From Ignavibacteria bacterium UBA7675 (GTDB lineage Bacteria; Bacteroidota; Ignavibacteria; Kapaibacteriales; UB7675), in contig DLHF01000058.1 of the NCBI GenBank assembly GCA_002483085.1, forward strand, positions 42,454 to 106,453: a DNA stretch of 64,000 nucleotides, given 5' to 3'. Positions within the stretch are counted from its first letter, which is position 1. Every line of letters starts with the position of its first letter. Under the pieces are notes generated by a model, which had not been told where the DNA came from, searched no databases, and worked only from the letters and a program-made list of their open reading frames with translations. Below, piece by piece: positions 51,393 to 59,360 of this stretch. Made by a program: the position numbers and the translations under genes.

Positions 51393-52064
51393 ATGGAACA
51401 GTACAGAAAAATATTTGAGAACAACCAGAAGTGGGTTGATGCAAAAATGGCCGAGGATCCGGATTTTTTTGCCAAACTCGCAAAAGAACAGAATCCGGAA
51501 TTCCTCTATATTGGCTGTTCTGACAGTCGGGTGCCTGCCAATGAGATTATGGGATTAGAACCGGGCGAAGTGTTTGTACACCGGAATGTGGCTAACCTTG
51601 TTGTACCAACCGATAATAACATTAATGCTGTTGTGCAGTATGCAGTCGAGTATCTGAATGTACGCCATATTATCGTGTGCGGACACTATGGTTGTGGTGG
51701 CGTGCGGGCTGCATTAGATTCGCACGATATGGGACAGCTTAACGCATGGCTGCAAACGCTACGCGATGTGTACAGGCTGCACCGGGATGAACTCGATTCT
51801 ATTCCCGACGAAGGGCAACGATACCGGCGATTAGTAGAACTTAATGTGATCGAGCAGTGTATCAATATTATGAAAATCGACCACGTGCAGAGGTGCTGGC
51901 AGAGAACGGGATATCCGAAAGTACACGGGTGGGTCTATGATCTTCACAATGGTCGCCTGGTTGATTTGCTGTCGAATGCAGAAGAAGACAATACCGTAAA
52001 GGATATTTTGGCGATTTACAATTTGAAACTGCTACAGCAGCATAATTCCTTTAATGCGGAATAA
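51393..52064 (+). CDS. can: Beta-class carbonic anhydrase
   Basis: 223 residues. Catalyses CO2 + H2O to bicarbonate. Zinc ligands are Cys42, His98 and Cys101 in GCSDSRV and CGHYGCGGV, with the Asp44-Arg46 dyad. The sequence closely follows E. coli Can (MEQYRKIFENNQKWV start, FVHRNVANLVV, GWVYDLHNGRLVDL). The ATG at 51393 gives the family N-terminus. It is the first gene of a tight three-gene unit with the CWC and DUF2141 genes; the next frame begins at the very end of this gene. Confidence 0.96.
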   Translation: MEQYRKIFENNQKWVDAKMAEDPDFFAKLAKEQNPEFLYIGCSDSRVPANEIMGLEPGEVFVHRNVANLVVPTDNNINAVVQYAVEYLNVRHIIVCGHYGCGGVRAALDSHDMGQLNAWLQTLRDVYRLHRDELDSIPDEGQRYRRLVELNVIEQCINIMKIDHVQRCWQRTGYPKVHGWVYDLHNGRLVDLLSNAEEDNTVKDILAIYNLKLLQQHNSFNAE

Positions 52065-52077
52065 CCGAAGCTGTTCT

Positions 52078-52299
52078 ATGGGTGGGAACGTAGGCCAGGA
52101 ATATGGTGAGACAGTTGGGGCTGCTATCTGTCCTATGTGCAAAGCCGAATTTACCTGCGGAGCATCTCTGGCAGAGCGATGCTGGTGTGCGAATTTACCA
52201 CGAGTAATGACACCGGTTGATGGCCAGAGTTGTTGGTGTCGGGCTTGTCTTAAAAAGCAGATAGAGCAGAAACAGAGTACAGAGAATCACACTTATTAG
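52078..52299 (+). CDS. Cysteine-rich CWC-family small protein
   Basis: 73 residues. The motif CPMCKAEFTC followed by CWCANLPRV and CWCRACL matches the cysteine-rich CWC family, a small putative zinc-binding module often encoded next to unrelated housekeeping genes. An in-frame ATG at 52054 would overlap the carbonic anhydrase stop and add eight residues; neither start has a good Shine-Dalgarno. It sits 9 bases before the DUF2141 gene. Function unknown. Confidence 0.72.
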   Translation: MGGNVGQEYGETVGAAICPMCKAEFTCGASLAERCWCANLPRVMTPVDGQSCWCRACLKKQIEQKQSTENHTY

Positions 52300-52308
52300 A
52301 GCGGAGAT

Positions 52309-52740
52309 ATGATACACACATTAGTTCTTCTGATATCGATGCTGATAGCTCCCAATCCTGTAATGCAGAACACCGCATCTGTGTCTGTTACTGTTACTGA
52401 TCTTGAGAGCGCACAGGGAAAAGTGTATTTCTACCTATACGATTCCGAAGAGGGATTTCCCACGAAGCCCGAGCTGGCGAAGCGTTCTGCAAGTGCTGTA
52501 ATTAGCGGGAGTGAGGCAAAAACGATGTTTGATAATGTACCCGCTGGAACCTATGCCGTAGCGGTGTACCACGATGAAGACGGCGATGGCGAGCTCGACA
52601 CAAACTTCCTCGGCATTCCCAGCGAAGGCGTGGGCGTGTCGCGCAATGCTAAAGGGTCGTTTGGTCCGCCGTCGTTTCGCGATGCAAAATTTACTGTGCA
52701 GTCGTCGCGTGTGGCCTTGTCGATTGCCATGCAATACTAA
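52309..52740 (+). CDS. DUF2141 secreted protein
   Basis: 143 residues with a signal peptide (MIHTLVLLISMLIAPNPVMQ). The mature part reads VSVTVTDLESAQGKVYFYLY, GTYAVAVYHDEDGDGELDTN and FLGIPSEGVGVSRNAKG, diagnostic of DUF2141, a small beta-sandwich often found in periplasm of Bacteroidetes and Proteobacteria. GGAG lies just before the ATG. Probably cotranscribed with the carbonic anhydrase and CWC genes. Role unknown. Confidence 0.88.
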   Translation: MIHTLVLLISMLIAPNPVMQNTASVSVTVTDLESAQGKVYFYLYDSEEGFPTKPELAKRSASAVISGSEAKTMFDNVPAGTYAVAVYHDEDGDGELDTNFLGIPSEGVGVSRNAKGSFGPPSFRDAKFTVQSSRVALSIAMQY

Positions 52741-52773
52741 CCTTGCGGTAGAGGTCGACATCTGCGCATTTGT

Positions 52774-52890
52774 TACCGTAGGAACGGTGCGCGGACGAGC
52801 CTACGATAACTTGCAACCGCGCTGCATTCGTCTGCGCATCCTGACTGTAGGAACACGAGCTTATAATAGCTACCGCGCGGTGCAGAGGTC
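52774..52890 (+). repeat. Dispersed intergenic repeat, copy L
   Basis: Starts with the hairpin module (ACCGTAGGAACGGT), then GCGCGGACGAGCC, CTACGATAACTTGC, CCGCGCTGCA and an inverted ACCGCGCGGTGCAGAGG. A 23-base segment (52779-52801) recurs exactly inverted in copy M (53627-53649), so the tetR gene is bracketed by an inverted pair. Confidence 0.85.
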
Positions 52891-52961
52891 TAAAACATTA
52901 GCAGCGACTCAAGCCCTATATTCCCTTCTATTCATTCCTCCATGTATAAAATACTTGCTGG

Positions 52962-52979
52962 TGAACGAACGTTCATTTA
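52962..52979 (+). promoter_or_regulatory. TetR operator upstream of tetR
   Basis: TGAACGAACGTTCATTTA, with palindromic core TGAACG-AA-CGTTCA, 13 bases before the start codon. It matches 53734-53751, upstream of the MFS gene, at 16 of 18 positions, which marks it as the binding site of this TetR protein. Confidence 0.8.
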
Positions 52980-52991
52980 TATTGCGCTTCT

Positions 52992-53582
52992 ATGAGACAA
53001 AAAGACGAAACCAAAGAGATTGCTATCCGCGAAGCCGCGTTAGAAATGATTGTAAAAGAAGGCTTCAAAGGGACGAGCATGCAGAAGTTGGCAAAAAAAG
53101 CGAATGTTTCGCCTGCTACCATTTATCTGTATTTCAAGAACAGGGAAGACCTGTTAAACAGCGTGTACCTTGATGTACGCCAGCAGACCAACGAGGCCGC
53201 ACTTGTTGGGTTCGACTCGTCAATGCCATTTCGCGAGGGGTTAAAGGTATTATGGCTGAACAGATACAGGTATTTTACAGAGCATCCGCTTCACTTCTTC
53301 TTCCTCGAACAGTTCCTCAATTCCCCGCTCGTGGAATCGGCTGCGCGCATGGAAGACAAAGCATTTAAGCGTCCGCTACAGCAGTTCGCAGCAAATGCTT
53401 TTAAGCGTGGTGAGATTGTAAAAATACCTTTTGAAGTGTATTGGCCTATAGCGTTTTCTCCGTTGTACCAGATGCTGCGCTTCCGATTACATCCCAATAT
53501 TCACTTAGAAAAACAGCCAGTGATTACAGAGCAGAAAGTATTGCAGACATTAGAACTAGTTGTAAAAGCTCTACAGGCATAG
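52992..53582 (+). CDS. TetR/AcrR-family transcriptional repressor
   Basis: 196 residues. N-terminal HTH: KEIAIREAALEMIVKEGFKG, TSMQKLAKKANVSPATIYLYFKNREDLL, the standard TetR start. The C-terminal ligand-binding domain is about 145 residues and is divergent, as usual. It lies upstream of an MFS exporter on the same strand, and both genes carry nearly identical palindromic operators, so the protein most likely represses itself and the exporter until an exported compound binds. The gene is bracketed by inverted repeat copies L and M. Confidence 0.92.
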   Translation: MRQKDETKEIAIREAALEMIVKEGFKGTSMQKLAKKANVSPATIYLYFKNREDLLNSVYLDVRQQTNEAALVGFDSSMPFREGLKVLWLNRYRYFTEHPLHFFFLEQFLNSPLVESAARMEDKAFKRPLQQFAANAFKRGEIVKIPFEVYWPIAFSPLYQMLRFRLHPNIHLEKQPVITEQKVLQTLELVVKALQA

Positions 53583-53610
53583 GCAGATATAAGCGCGGGT
53601 GTGGTTGTTG

Positions 53611-53685
53611 CCCGGAAGTTGTCATTGGCTCGTCCGCGCACCGTTCCTATTGCAATAAGGCGAAGACAACTGGCGCCGGTCATCT
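53611..53685 (-). repeat. Dispersed intergenic repeat, copy M
   Basis: On the minus strand: AACTGGCGCCAG... region is replaced by GTTGTCTTCGCC, then TAGGAACGGTGCGCGGACG and ACAACTTCCGGGC. Its core 53627-53649 is the exact inverse of part of copy L. Confidence 0.8.
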
Positions 53686-53733
53686 TCGCAGTACATATGT
53701 GGTTTTCAGTATGAGAATAGTTCTCGTGAGTTG

Positions 53734-53751
53734 TAAACGAACATTCATTTA
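53734..53751 (+). promoter_or_regulatory. TetR operator upstream of the MFS gene
   Basis: TAAACGAACATTCATTTA, two mismatches to the tetR operator, 19 bases before the MFS start codon. Confidence 0.8.
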
Positions 53752-53769
53752 GTAAGAAGGGCAGGACGT

Positions 53770-55026
53770 ATGAAACAGGTTGCAGGGGCAAAGGAAAAGC
53801 TTTTTACCCCATATCAGGTGCTTCTCATCCTTATACTGACAGTGCTACAGTTTACCCATGCACTCGACTTTATGATTATCTCCCCGTTGGGAGCAATGCT
53901 TATTCGGCTACTCGACATCACACCGGCACAGTTTGGTTTTGTTGTATCGGCTTACACGTTCAGCGCCGGGATCGCGGGTATTCTCATCGCTTCGATTGCC
54001 GACAGATTCGACCGCAAAAAACTCCTAATATTCTTCTACAGCGGATTTATCGTTGGTACATTTCTCTGTGGGCTTGCCCCTACGTATGAGCTTCTGCTCG
54101 CGGCTCGCGTGATTGCAGGTGCATTTGGCGGCGTGTTGTTTGCTGTTACGCTTACTATTATTGGCGATGTTTTTCCGCCGCAGGTGCGCGGTCGGGTGAT
54201 GGGGCTTGTGCAGATGTCGTTTTCAGTGAGCCAGATCGCGGGCATTCCGATAGGGCTGTATATTGCCAACAACTGGGGATGGCATATGCCTTTTATGATC
54301 ATTGGCGGGCTCGGTATTGTCATGCTGCTCGTGGTGGCAAAGTGGGTACGCCCTATTGATGGGCATTTACAAGCTGCAACGAAAAGAGGATATCATGCTC
54401 TGGCACATCTACAAAACGTAGTAAGTATGCGCCCACACCTCATAGCCTTTGGCGTTACGGCGCTGCTGTCTATTACCGGATTTATAGTTATTCCCTACAT
54501 GAGCACGTTTATCGTCCACAATGTTGGTATTCAGGAAACGCAATTGCCGATTTTGTACCTCGTGGCGGGGATGACAGGGCTCATCATCAGTCCTCTTGCC
54601 GGGCGGCTCAGCGACAGTATTGGAGCTTACAAGGTGTACTTTGCCGCTTCTATTGTGCTGATTGGTGCTATACTCGTGTTCACTAATTTATCGCACACAA
54701 CGCTTTTGGTAACAGCTTGTGTGAATGTAGGGTTAATGATAGGGATTATGGGGCGCATGGCACCAGCTATGGCTTTGCTTACGTCCGTGCCTTCGCAGCA
54801 GGATCGCGGTACATTTATGAGCATTAACTCGTCGGTGCAGCAGATTGCTGCTGGTCTTGCGGCTGTGCTGGGCGGGCTCATTGTGCAGCAGCAAGCAGAT
54901 GGTTCACTGGCGGGATTTGGCACGCTTGGCTATATCTCAGCAATTGTTGTGGTGGCTGGCATGGCTGGATTGTATGTGGTGCAACGCTATGTAGCGCAAA
55001 AAAATACTGCTTTGGCGAATACCTGA
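53770..55026 (+). CDS. MFS efflux transporter (DHA1-like)
   Basis: 418 residues with 12 predicted membrane helices. The MFS motif A appears as GILIASIADRFDRKKLLIF between helices 2 and 3, and motif C of drug antiporters as a variant in VMGLVQMSFSVSQIAGIPIG. The ATG has AGGA six bases upstream. Under control of the adjacent TetR, as both promoters share one operator. Drug or metabolite export is likely; the substrate is unknown. Confidence 0.92.
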   Translation: MKQVAGAKEKLFTPYQVLLILILTVLQFTHALDFMIISPLGAMLIRLLDITPAQFGFVVSAYTFSAGIAGILIASIADRFDRKKLLIFFYSGFIVGTFLCGLAPTYELLLAARVIAGAFGGVLFAVTLTIIGDVFPPQVRGRVMGLVQMSFSVSQIAGIPIGLYIANNWGWHMPFMIIGGLGIVMLLVVAKWVRPIDGHLQAATKRGYHALAHLQNVVSMRPHLIAFGVTALLSITGFIVIPYMSTFIVHNVGIQETQLPILYLVAGMTGLIISPLAGRLSDSIGAYKVYFAASIVLIGAILVFTNLSHTTLLVTACVNVGLMIGIMGRMAPAMALLTSVPSQQDRGTFMSINSSVQQIAAGLAAVLGGLIVQQQADGSLAGFGTLGYISAIVVVAGMAGLYVVQRYVAQKNTALANT

Positions 55027-55239
55027 AATAATCGACGTGTTGTACGTCCATTGCGCTTTCCGGTGCAGATCCGTTAAACCTTTTGTGGTATAGAATCTTC
55101 TAACAGCGCTCGCTGATCAACCGTTATTCCTCAAGGGAGTAGCATTGTCGGTAGGGCGCTGTGCCGCGTTTTGCTCATGTGTGGTTGTGTCCGTGCTTTG
55201 GCAGGTTTGGTCGGAGTTTATCCATTCAACAGTAAAGCT

Positions 55240-58104
55240 ATGAGATATTCAGTTGTTCTTTCGGTATGTGTTTTTTTTTTGTGTGCCTTGCAGTTGCTCA
55301 GCCAGGACTCCCTCGCCGTGCGGGGCATAGTTGTAGATGGCGCAAGCGGCCAACCTCTGGCCGGAGCATCGGCTGTTCTTGTACATTTGCCTGATTCGTC
55401 CAAAAAAGGTGCTATAAGCAACCGCGACGGAGTTTTTTCTATTAGTAATGTGCGGGCTGGCCGCCATATGCTTACCGTGTCATTTCTCGGTTACAAGGCG
55501 CATAGTGCGATAGTACAGGTAGAGGACAAGCCGGTCGATCTGGGGAGGATCGTTATGAAAGAAGATGCCCTACTGACCGACGAAATTCTGGTAGAGGGAA
55601 AGGCCGTGCCCGCTACGCAGAAAGGTGATACCAGCGAGTTTAATGCACGCGCGTTCAAGACGAACCCCGATGCTAATGCACAGGACCTCGTAAGCAAGAT
55701 GCCAGGTGTTGTTGTACAGGATGGCAAAGTGCAAGCTCAGGGAGAAGAAGTGCAGCAGGTGCTGGTCGATGGTAAGCCGTTTTTTGGCGATGACCCAAAT
55801 GCGGCGCTTCGCAATCTGCCCGCTGAAGTGATCGACAAGATACAGGTATTCGACCAGCAGAGCGAACAAGCGCAGTTTACCGGGTTCAGCGATGGCAACA
55901 CTCGTAAAACTCTTAATATTATTACCCGATCTGGAATGCAGCAGGGGCAGTTTGGAAAGCTGTACGGAGGCTATGGGAACGAAGAACGCTACAAGACCGG
56001 GGGCAGCTACAACATATTCGACAAAGACCAGCGTATCTCGCTGCTTTTTCAGTCGAATAATGTGAATGAACAGAATTTTTCGCCAGAAGACCTGCTTGGT
56101 GTGATGAGTGCTTCGCGCAGTGGTGGTGGCCGCAGAGGAGGAATGCCCGGTGGTCCTCCTGGTGGGTCGGGTGGCCAGAGACCCAGCGGCGCAGGGGGCG
56201 GTGGAGATAGTCGAGGTGGCAGTTCCGGTGGGCCATTTGGCGGAAATAATAATTTTCTCGTGGAGCAACGCGAAGGTATGACTACAACGCATGCCTTTGG
56301 AGTCAATTACGTAGATACGTGGGGCAGCTCCACAGAGGTAACGGCGAGCTACTTTTTTAATATGAGCGACAACGACGCAAGCGAGGATGCTTTCCGCACG
56401 TATATTCTTCCTTCGGATTCTGGACAGGTGTACACCGAAGAAAATGCAACCAACAGCAGCAACACGAATCACCGGCTGAACTTGAGGCTCGAACACAAAA
56501 TCGATTCGTCGAGCTCGTTTACCTTTCGGCCAAAGCTGTCGATGCAGCAAAACGATGGCAGTAGCCTGACATCCGGCCAGACACAATTGCTCGGCACGCG
56601 TCTTAGCTCGGTGACTTCCGACTATGCTTCTGATCTACTCGGGCTGAACTTCAGCGGCGAAATGCTCTATCGCTATAAATTTCCCACACAGGGGCGCACG
56701 CTCTCGCTAAGCCTTACGCCGGGCTACACGCACAGCGATGGCGAAAGCACGCTGAAGTCGGAAAGCGCATTTTTTGGTGGTGTTTCAAGTGCTGATACGA
56801 TACGGCAAAATGGTGATCTGCTGAAGAACGGTTGGTCGCTGGCGGCAGAAGTGGACTACACGGAACCGCTTAGCAAAACAAGTATGTTAGAATTTGAATA
56901 TGAAAGCTCTTATGCCGTAAGTGAATCCGACAAGAAGACCTACAGCGTACTTGCTGCCACGGAAGGCGAACAGCAATTGGCTCCAGAGCTTTCGAGCACG
57001 TTTACAAGTACGTACCAGACACAATCCCTTGGTACGGGATACCGCTATCAGACGGGCCCGATTCAAGTGTCGGTACAGGCTGCTTACCAGATTGCAAAGC
57101 TCAATAATGAGCAGGATTTCCCAACAGCCGGAACACTGGAACGCACCTTTAATAGCGTACTGCCGTCGGCGATGATGCGCCTGTCCTTTTCGGAGGAAAG
57201 TAACCTGCGGTTGTTCTATCGCACCCGGACAAGCGCGCCGAGCATCGACCAGCTACAAAGCGTACTGAATAACGACAATCCGCTCCAGCTTACCTCGGGC
57301 AATCCAAATCTCGAACAGGAATATAACCACATGCTATTTATGCGCTATTCATCCGTAGATAAAAAAGGAAACGGCTCGTTCTTTGCAATGCTAGGTGGTA
57401 CGGTAACGAACAACTATATCGGAAATAATACTACCGTTGCGCTGCGTGATACTTCTGTAGATGGAGTGCCGCTTGCTGCGGGTACGCAGCTTACCCGGCC
57501 AGCTAATCTCGATGGGCGTGTAAGCCTTCGCTCGTTTGTGATGTACGGTCTGCCTGTCGATTTTCTGAAATCTAATGTCAACCTCAATGCAACGGCTACC
57601 TACACGCGCACGCCAGGTCTTGTGAACAATAGTACGAACTACTCGTCGTCGCCCACGGCGGGCTTCGGTGTGGTGCTGAGCAGCAACATTAGCGAAGATG
57701 TCGACTTTACTGTGTCATCGCAGTCTACGTACACTGTCGTCGATAATTCTCTGCAAGAACAGCTCAATACTGAATACTTCAATCAGAATACCAGAGCACG
57801 GCTCAACTGGACGCTTTGGGATGTTGTTGTCGTGCAAACCGATCTTAGCCACCAGCATTATTCGGGGCTGAGCGAGGGATACAATCAAAATTATCTGCTC
57901 TGGAATATGGGGCTGGGAGTGAAGCTGTTTGGCGAGCGCCAGGGCGAGCTCAAATTTACTGTGTACGATGTGCTGAACCAGTCCAACAGTATTCAGCGCA
58001 ATGTGACAGAAACCTATATCGAAGATGTGCAGACTGATATCCTTCGGCGTTATGCAATGCTGACATTCACGTATAATATCAGAAATTTTGGTGCCCGGCA
58101 GTAA
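55240..58104 (+). CDS. Outer-membrane beta-barrel protein with carboxypeptidase-regulatory and plug domains
   Basis: 954 residues. Signal peptide MRYSVVLSVCVFFLCALQLLS, a CarboxypepD_reg-like beta sandwich (VRGIVVDGASGQPLAGASAV...VSFLGYKAH), a TonB-receptor-like plug (DLVSKMPGVVVQDGKVQAQG, VLVDGKPFFGDDP, NIITRSG) and a long C-terminal barrel typical of the outer membrane beta-barrel 3 family. An insert near 300-350 is almost all Gly, Ser and Pro with short GG runs (GGMPGGPPGGSGG), probably an external flexible loop. There is no TonB box I can point to, and no SusD partner nearby, so it is not a classic SusCD pair. Terminator at 58143. Confidence 0.88.
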   Translation: MRYSVVLSVCVFFLCALQLLSQDSLAVRGIVVDGASGQPLAGASAVLVHLPDSSKKGAISNRDGVFSISNVRAGRHMLTVSFLGYKAHSAIVQVEDKPVDLGRIVMKEDALLTDEILVEGKAVPATQKGDTSEFNARAFKTNPDANAQDLVSKMPGVVVQDGKVQAQGEEVQQVLVDGKPFFGDDPNAALRNLPAEVIDKIQVFDQQSEQAQFTGFSDGNTRKTLNIITRSGMQQGQFGKLYGGYGNEERYKTGGSYNIFDKDQRISLLFQSNNVNEQNFSPEDLLGVMSASRSGGGRRGGMPGGPPGGSGGQRPSGAGGGGDSRGGSSGGPFGGNNNFLVEQREGMTTTHAFGVNYVDTWGSSTEVTASYFFNMSDNDASEDAFRTYILPSDSGQVYTEENATNSSNTNHRLNLRLEHKIDSSSSFTFRPKLSMQQNDGSSLTSGQTQLLGTRLSSVTSDYASDLLGLNFSGEMLYRYKFPTQGRTLSLSLTPGYTHSDGESTLKSESAFFGGVSSADTIRQNGDLLKNGWSLAAEVDYTEPLSKTSMLEFEYESSYAVSESDKKTYSVLAATEGEQQLAPELSSTFTSTYQTQSLGTGYRYQTGPIQVSVQAAYQIAKLNNEQDFPTAGTLERTFNSVLPSAMMRLSFSEESNLRLFYRTRTSAPSIDQLQSVLNNDNPLQLTSGNPNLEQEYNHMLFMRYSSVDKKGNGSFFAMLGGTVTNNYIGNNTTVALRDTSVDGVPLAAGTQLTRPANLDGRVSLRSFVMYGLPVDFLKSNVNLNATATYTRTPGLVNNSTNYSSSPTAGFGVVLSSNISEDVDFTVSSQSTYTVVDNSLQEQLNTEYFNQNTRARLNWTLWDVVVVQTDLSHQHYSGLSEGYNQNYLLWNMGLGVKLFGERQGELKFTVYDVLNQSNSIQRNVTETYIEDVQTDILRRYAMLTFTYNIRNFGARQ

Positions 58105-58142
58105 TAAAGCACTTCGGGCCTGCAAGCGTAGACAGCACACGA

Positions 58143-58172
58143 AAGGGTAGGCCGCATAGGCTGCCCTTTTTT
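58143..58172 (+). terminator. Rho-independent terminator of the outer-membrane protein gene
   Basis: AAGGGTAGGCC and GGCTGCCCTTTTTT form a stem with one wobble and one bulge, loop GCATA, ending in six T, 38 bases past the stop. Confidence 0.8.
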
Positions 58173-58218
58173 GTTGTGTAGTTTGTACGCTTCTGCCTTC
58201 GGTACACCGTTTGGTCTG

Positions 58219-58364
58219 AGTTATCATAGGAATGATGCGAGGACGAGCGCACCGCGCTGCATGACCACCGCGTGGTTGTTTTGCCTTCATTCGCTGCTTG
58301 GCATCGTAAGAACGATGTGCGGACGAAGTACTCGGTGGCAGCGCTGAGCTACGCGCGTGCTACA
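58219..58364 (+). repeat. Dispersed intergenic repeat, copy N
   Basis: TATCATAGGAATGATGCGAG, GACGAGCGCACCGCGCTGCA, CCACCGCGTGGTTG, and then a second hairpin module GCATCGTAAGAACGATGTGC with GGACGAAG. This copy fuses the hairpin module directly to the CACCGCGCTGCA core, and holds the hairpin module twice. Confidence 0.8.
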
Positions 58365-58465
58365 ACGTGTTGCTTGCTTTACTACCGTACAATACAGCTA
58401 ATAATAGTAGTTCTTCGGACGTCTCCTGCTTGGAATATTGTGTTTGAACACGTATATTCGCCTTG

Positions 58466-59332
58466 ATGAAACGAAGAAATTTTATACAAATGGCGGCAGC
58501 AGTGCCGGTAACAGCAATGATGAATCTGAACGAGCTGTCGGCGATGGCTGGTGCTTTTGGCCGCACCGATCCGATGCCTGTGTTTTTTATCGGGCATGGC
58601 AACCCAATGAATGCGGTGTGGGACAATCCCTTTACACGCAGTTTGGCTGCGATGGGCAGCGGTCTTGTGGAAAAGCCAAGAGCTATTCTCGTAGTGTCGG
58701 CCCATTGGCTCACTCGCGGAACCTATGTAAGCGCAGTAGCAAAGCCGGAAATTATTTACGATTTTGGCGGTTTTCCCGATGAACTGTACCGAGTGCAGTA
58801 TCCCGCTGTAGGTGCTCCCGAATATGCTCACGAAGTACAGCGCCTCGCTCCTGATGTACAGGAAGACAGCACATGGGGGCTGGATCACGGTGCGTGGACT
58901 GTGCTGAAACACATGTTTCCCAACGCAGATATTCCCGTGTTTCAGATGAGCATCGACTTCTACAACTCCATGCAGTATCACTTTGATCTGGCCAAGCAAC
59001 TCCGCGAATTACGCAACAAAGGTGTGTTGGTCGTGGGAAGTGGTAATATTGTTCACAACCTGCGTATGTGGGCTGCCAAACGCGATGAAACTGCCTACGA
59101 CTGGGCAATTGAGTTCGATGAATGGATAAAAGGTCGTGTAGTAGATCGCGATTTTCAGAGCATAGTTGACTACGACAAGCACGGAAGTTCCGCACGTCTC
59201 GCTGTGCCAACTGTGGATCACTATGTGCCGTTGCTGTACAGTCTCGGCATTGCAGGCGATGGGGAACAGATTATTTTCCCCTATGAAGAAGTGACGAGCG
59301 CAATAAGCATGCGCTGCGTACAGATTGGATAG
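58466..59332 (+). CDS. LigB/YgiD-type class III extradiol dioxygenase
   Basis: 288 residues. The mature region opens PMPVFFIGHGNPMNAV, with GHG as first metal-binding motif; VVSAHWLTRGTYV carries the next conserved His, and LDHGAWTVLKHMFP and VGSGNIVHNLR the remaining active-site histidines. Relatives include DODA of betalain plants and E. coli YgiD, which open catechol rings. The N-terminus KRRNFIQMAAAVPVTAMM resembles a twin-arginine-type signal (R-R-x-F-I), which E. coli YgiD lacks, so periplasmic export with metal bound is possible. ATG at 58466 chosen; a TTG one codon earlier exists. Confidence 0.88.
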   Translation: MKRRNFIQMAAAVPVTAMMNLNELSAMAGAFGRTDPMPVFFIGHGNPMNAVWDNPFTRSLAAMGSGLVEKPRAILVVSAHWLTRGTYVSAVAKPEIIYDFGGFPDELYRVQYPAVGAPEYAHEVQRLAPDVQEDSTWGLDHGAWTVLKHMFPNADIPVFQMSIDFYNSMQYHFDLAKQLRELRNKGVLVVGSGNIVHNLRMWAAKRDETAYDWAIEFDEWIKGRVVDRDFQSIVDYDKHGSSARLAVPTVDHYVPLLYSLGIAGDGEQIIFPYEEVTSAISMRCVQIG

Positions 59333-59360
59333 TTTTTCTACCGGTTGTCTATTTGTGTGA

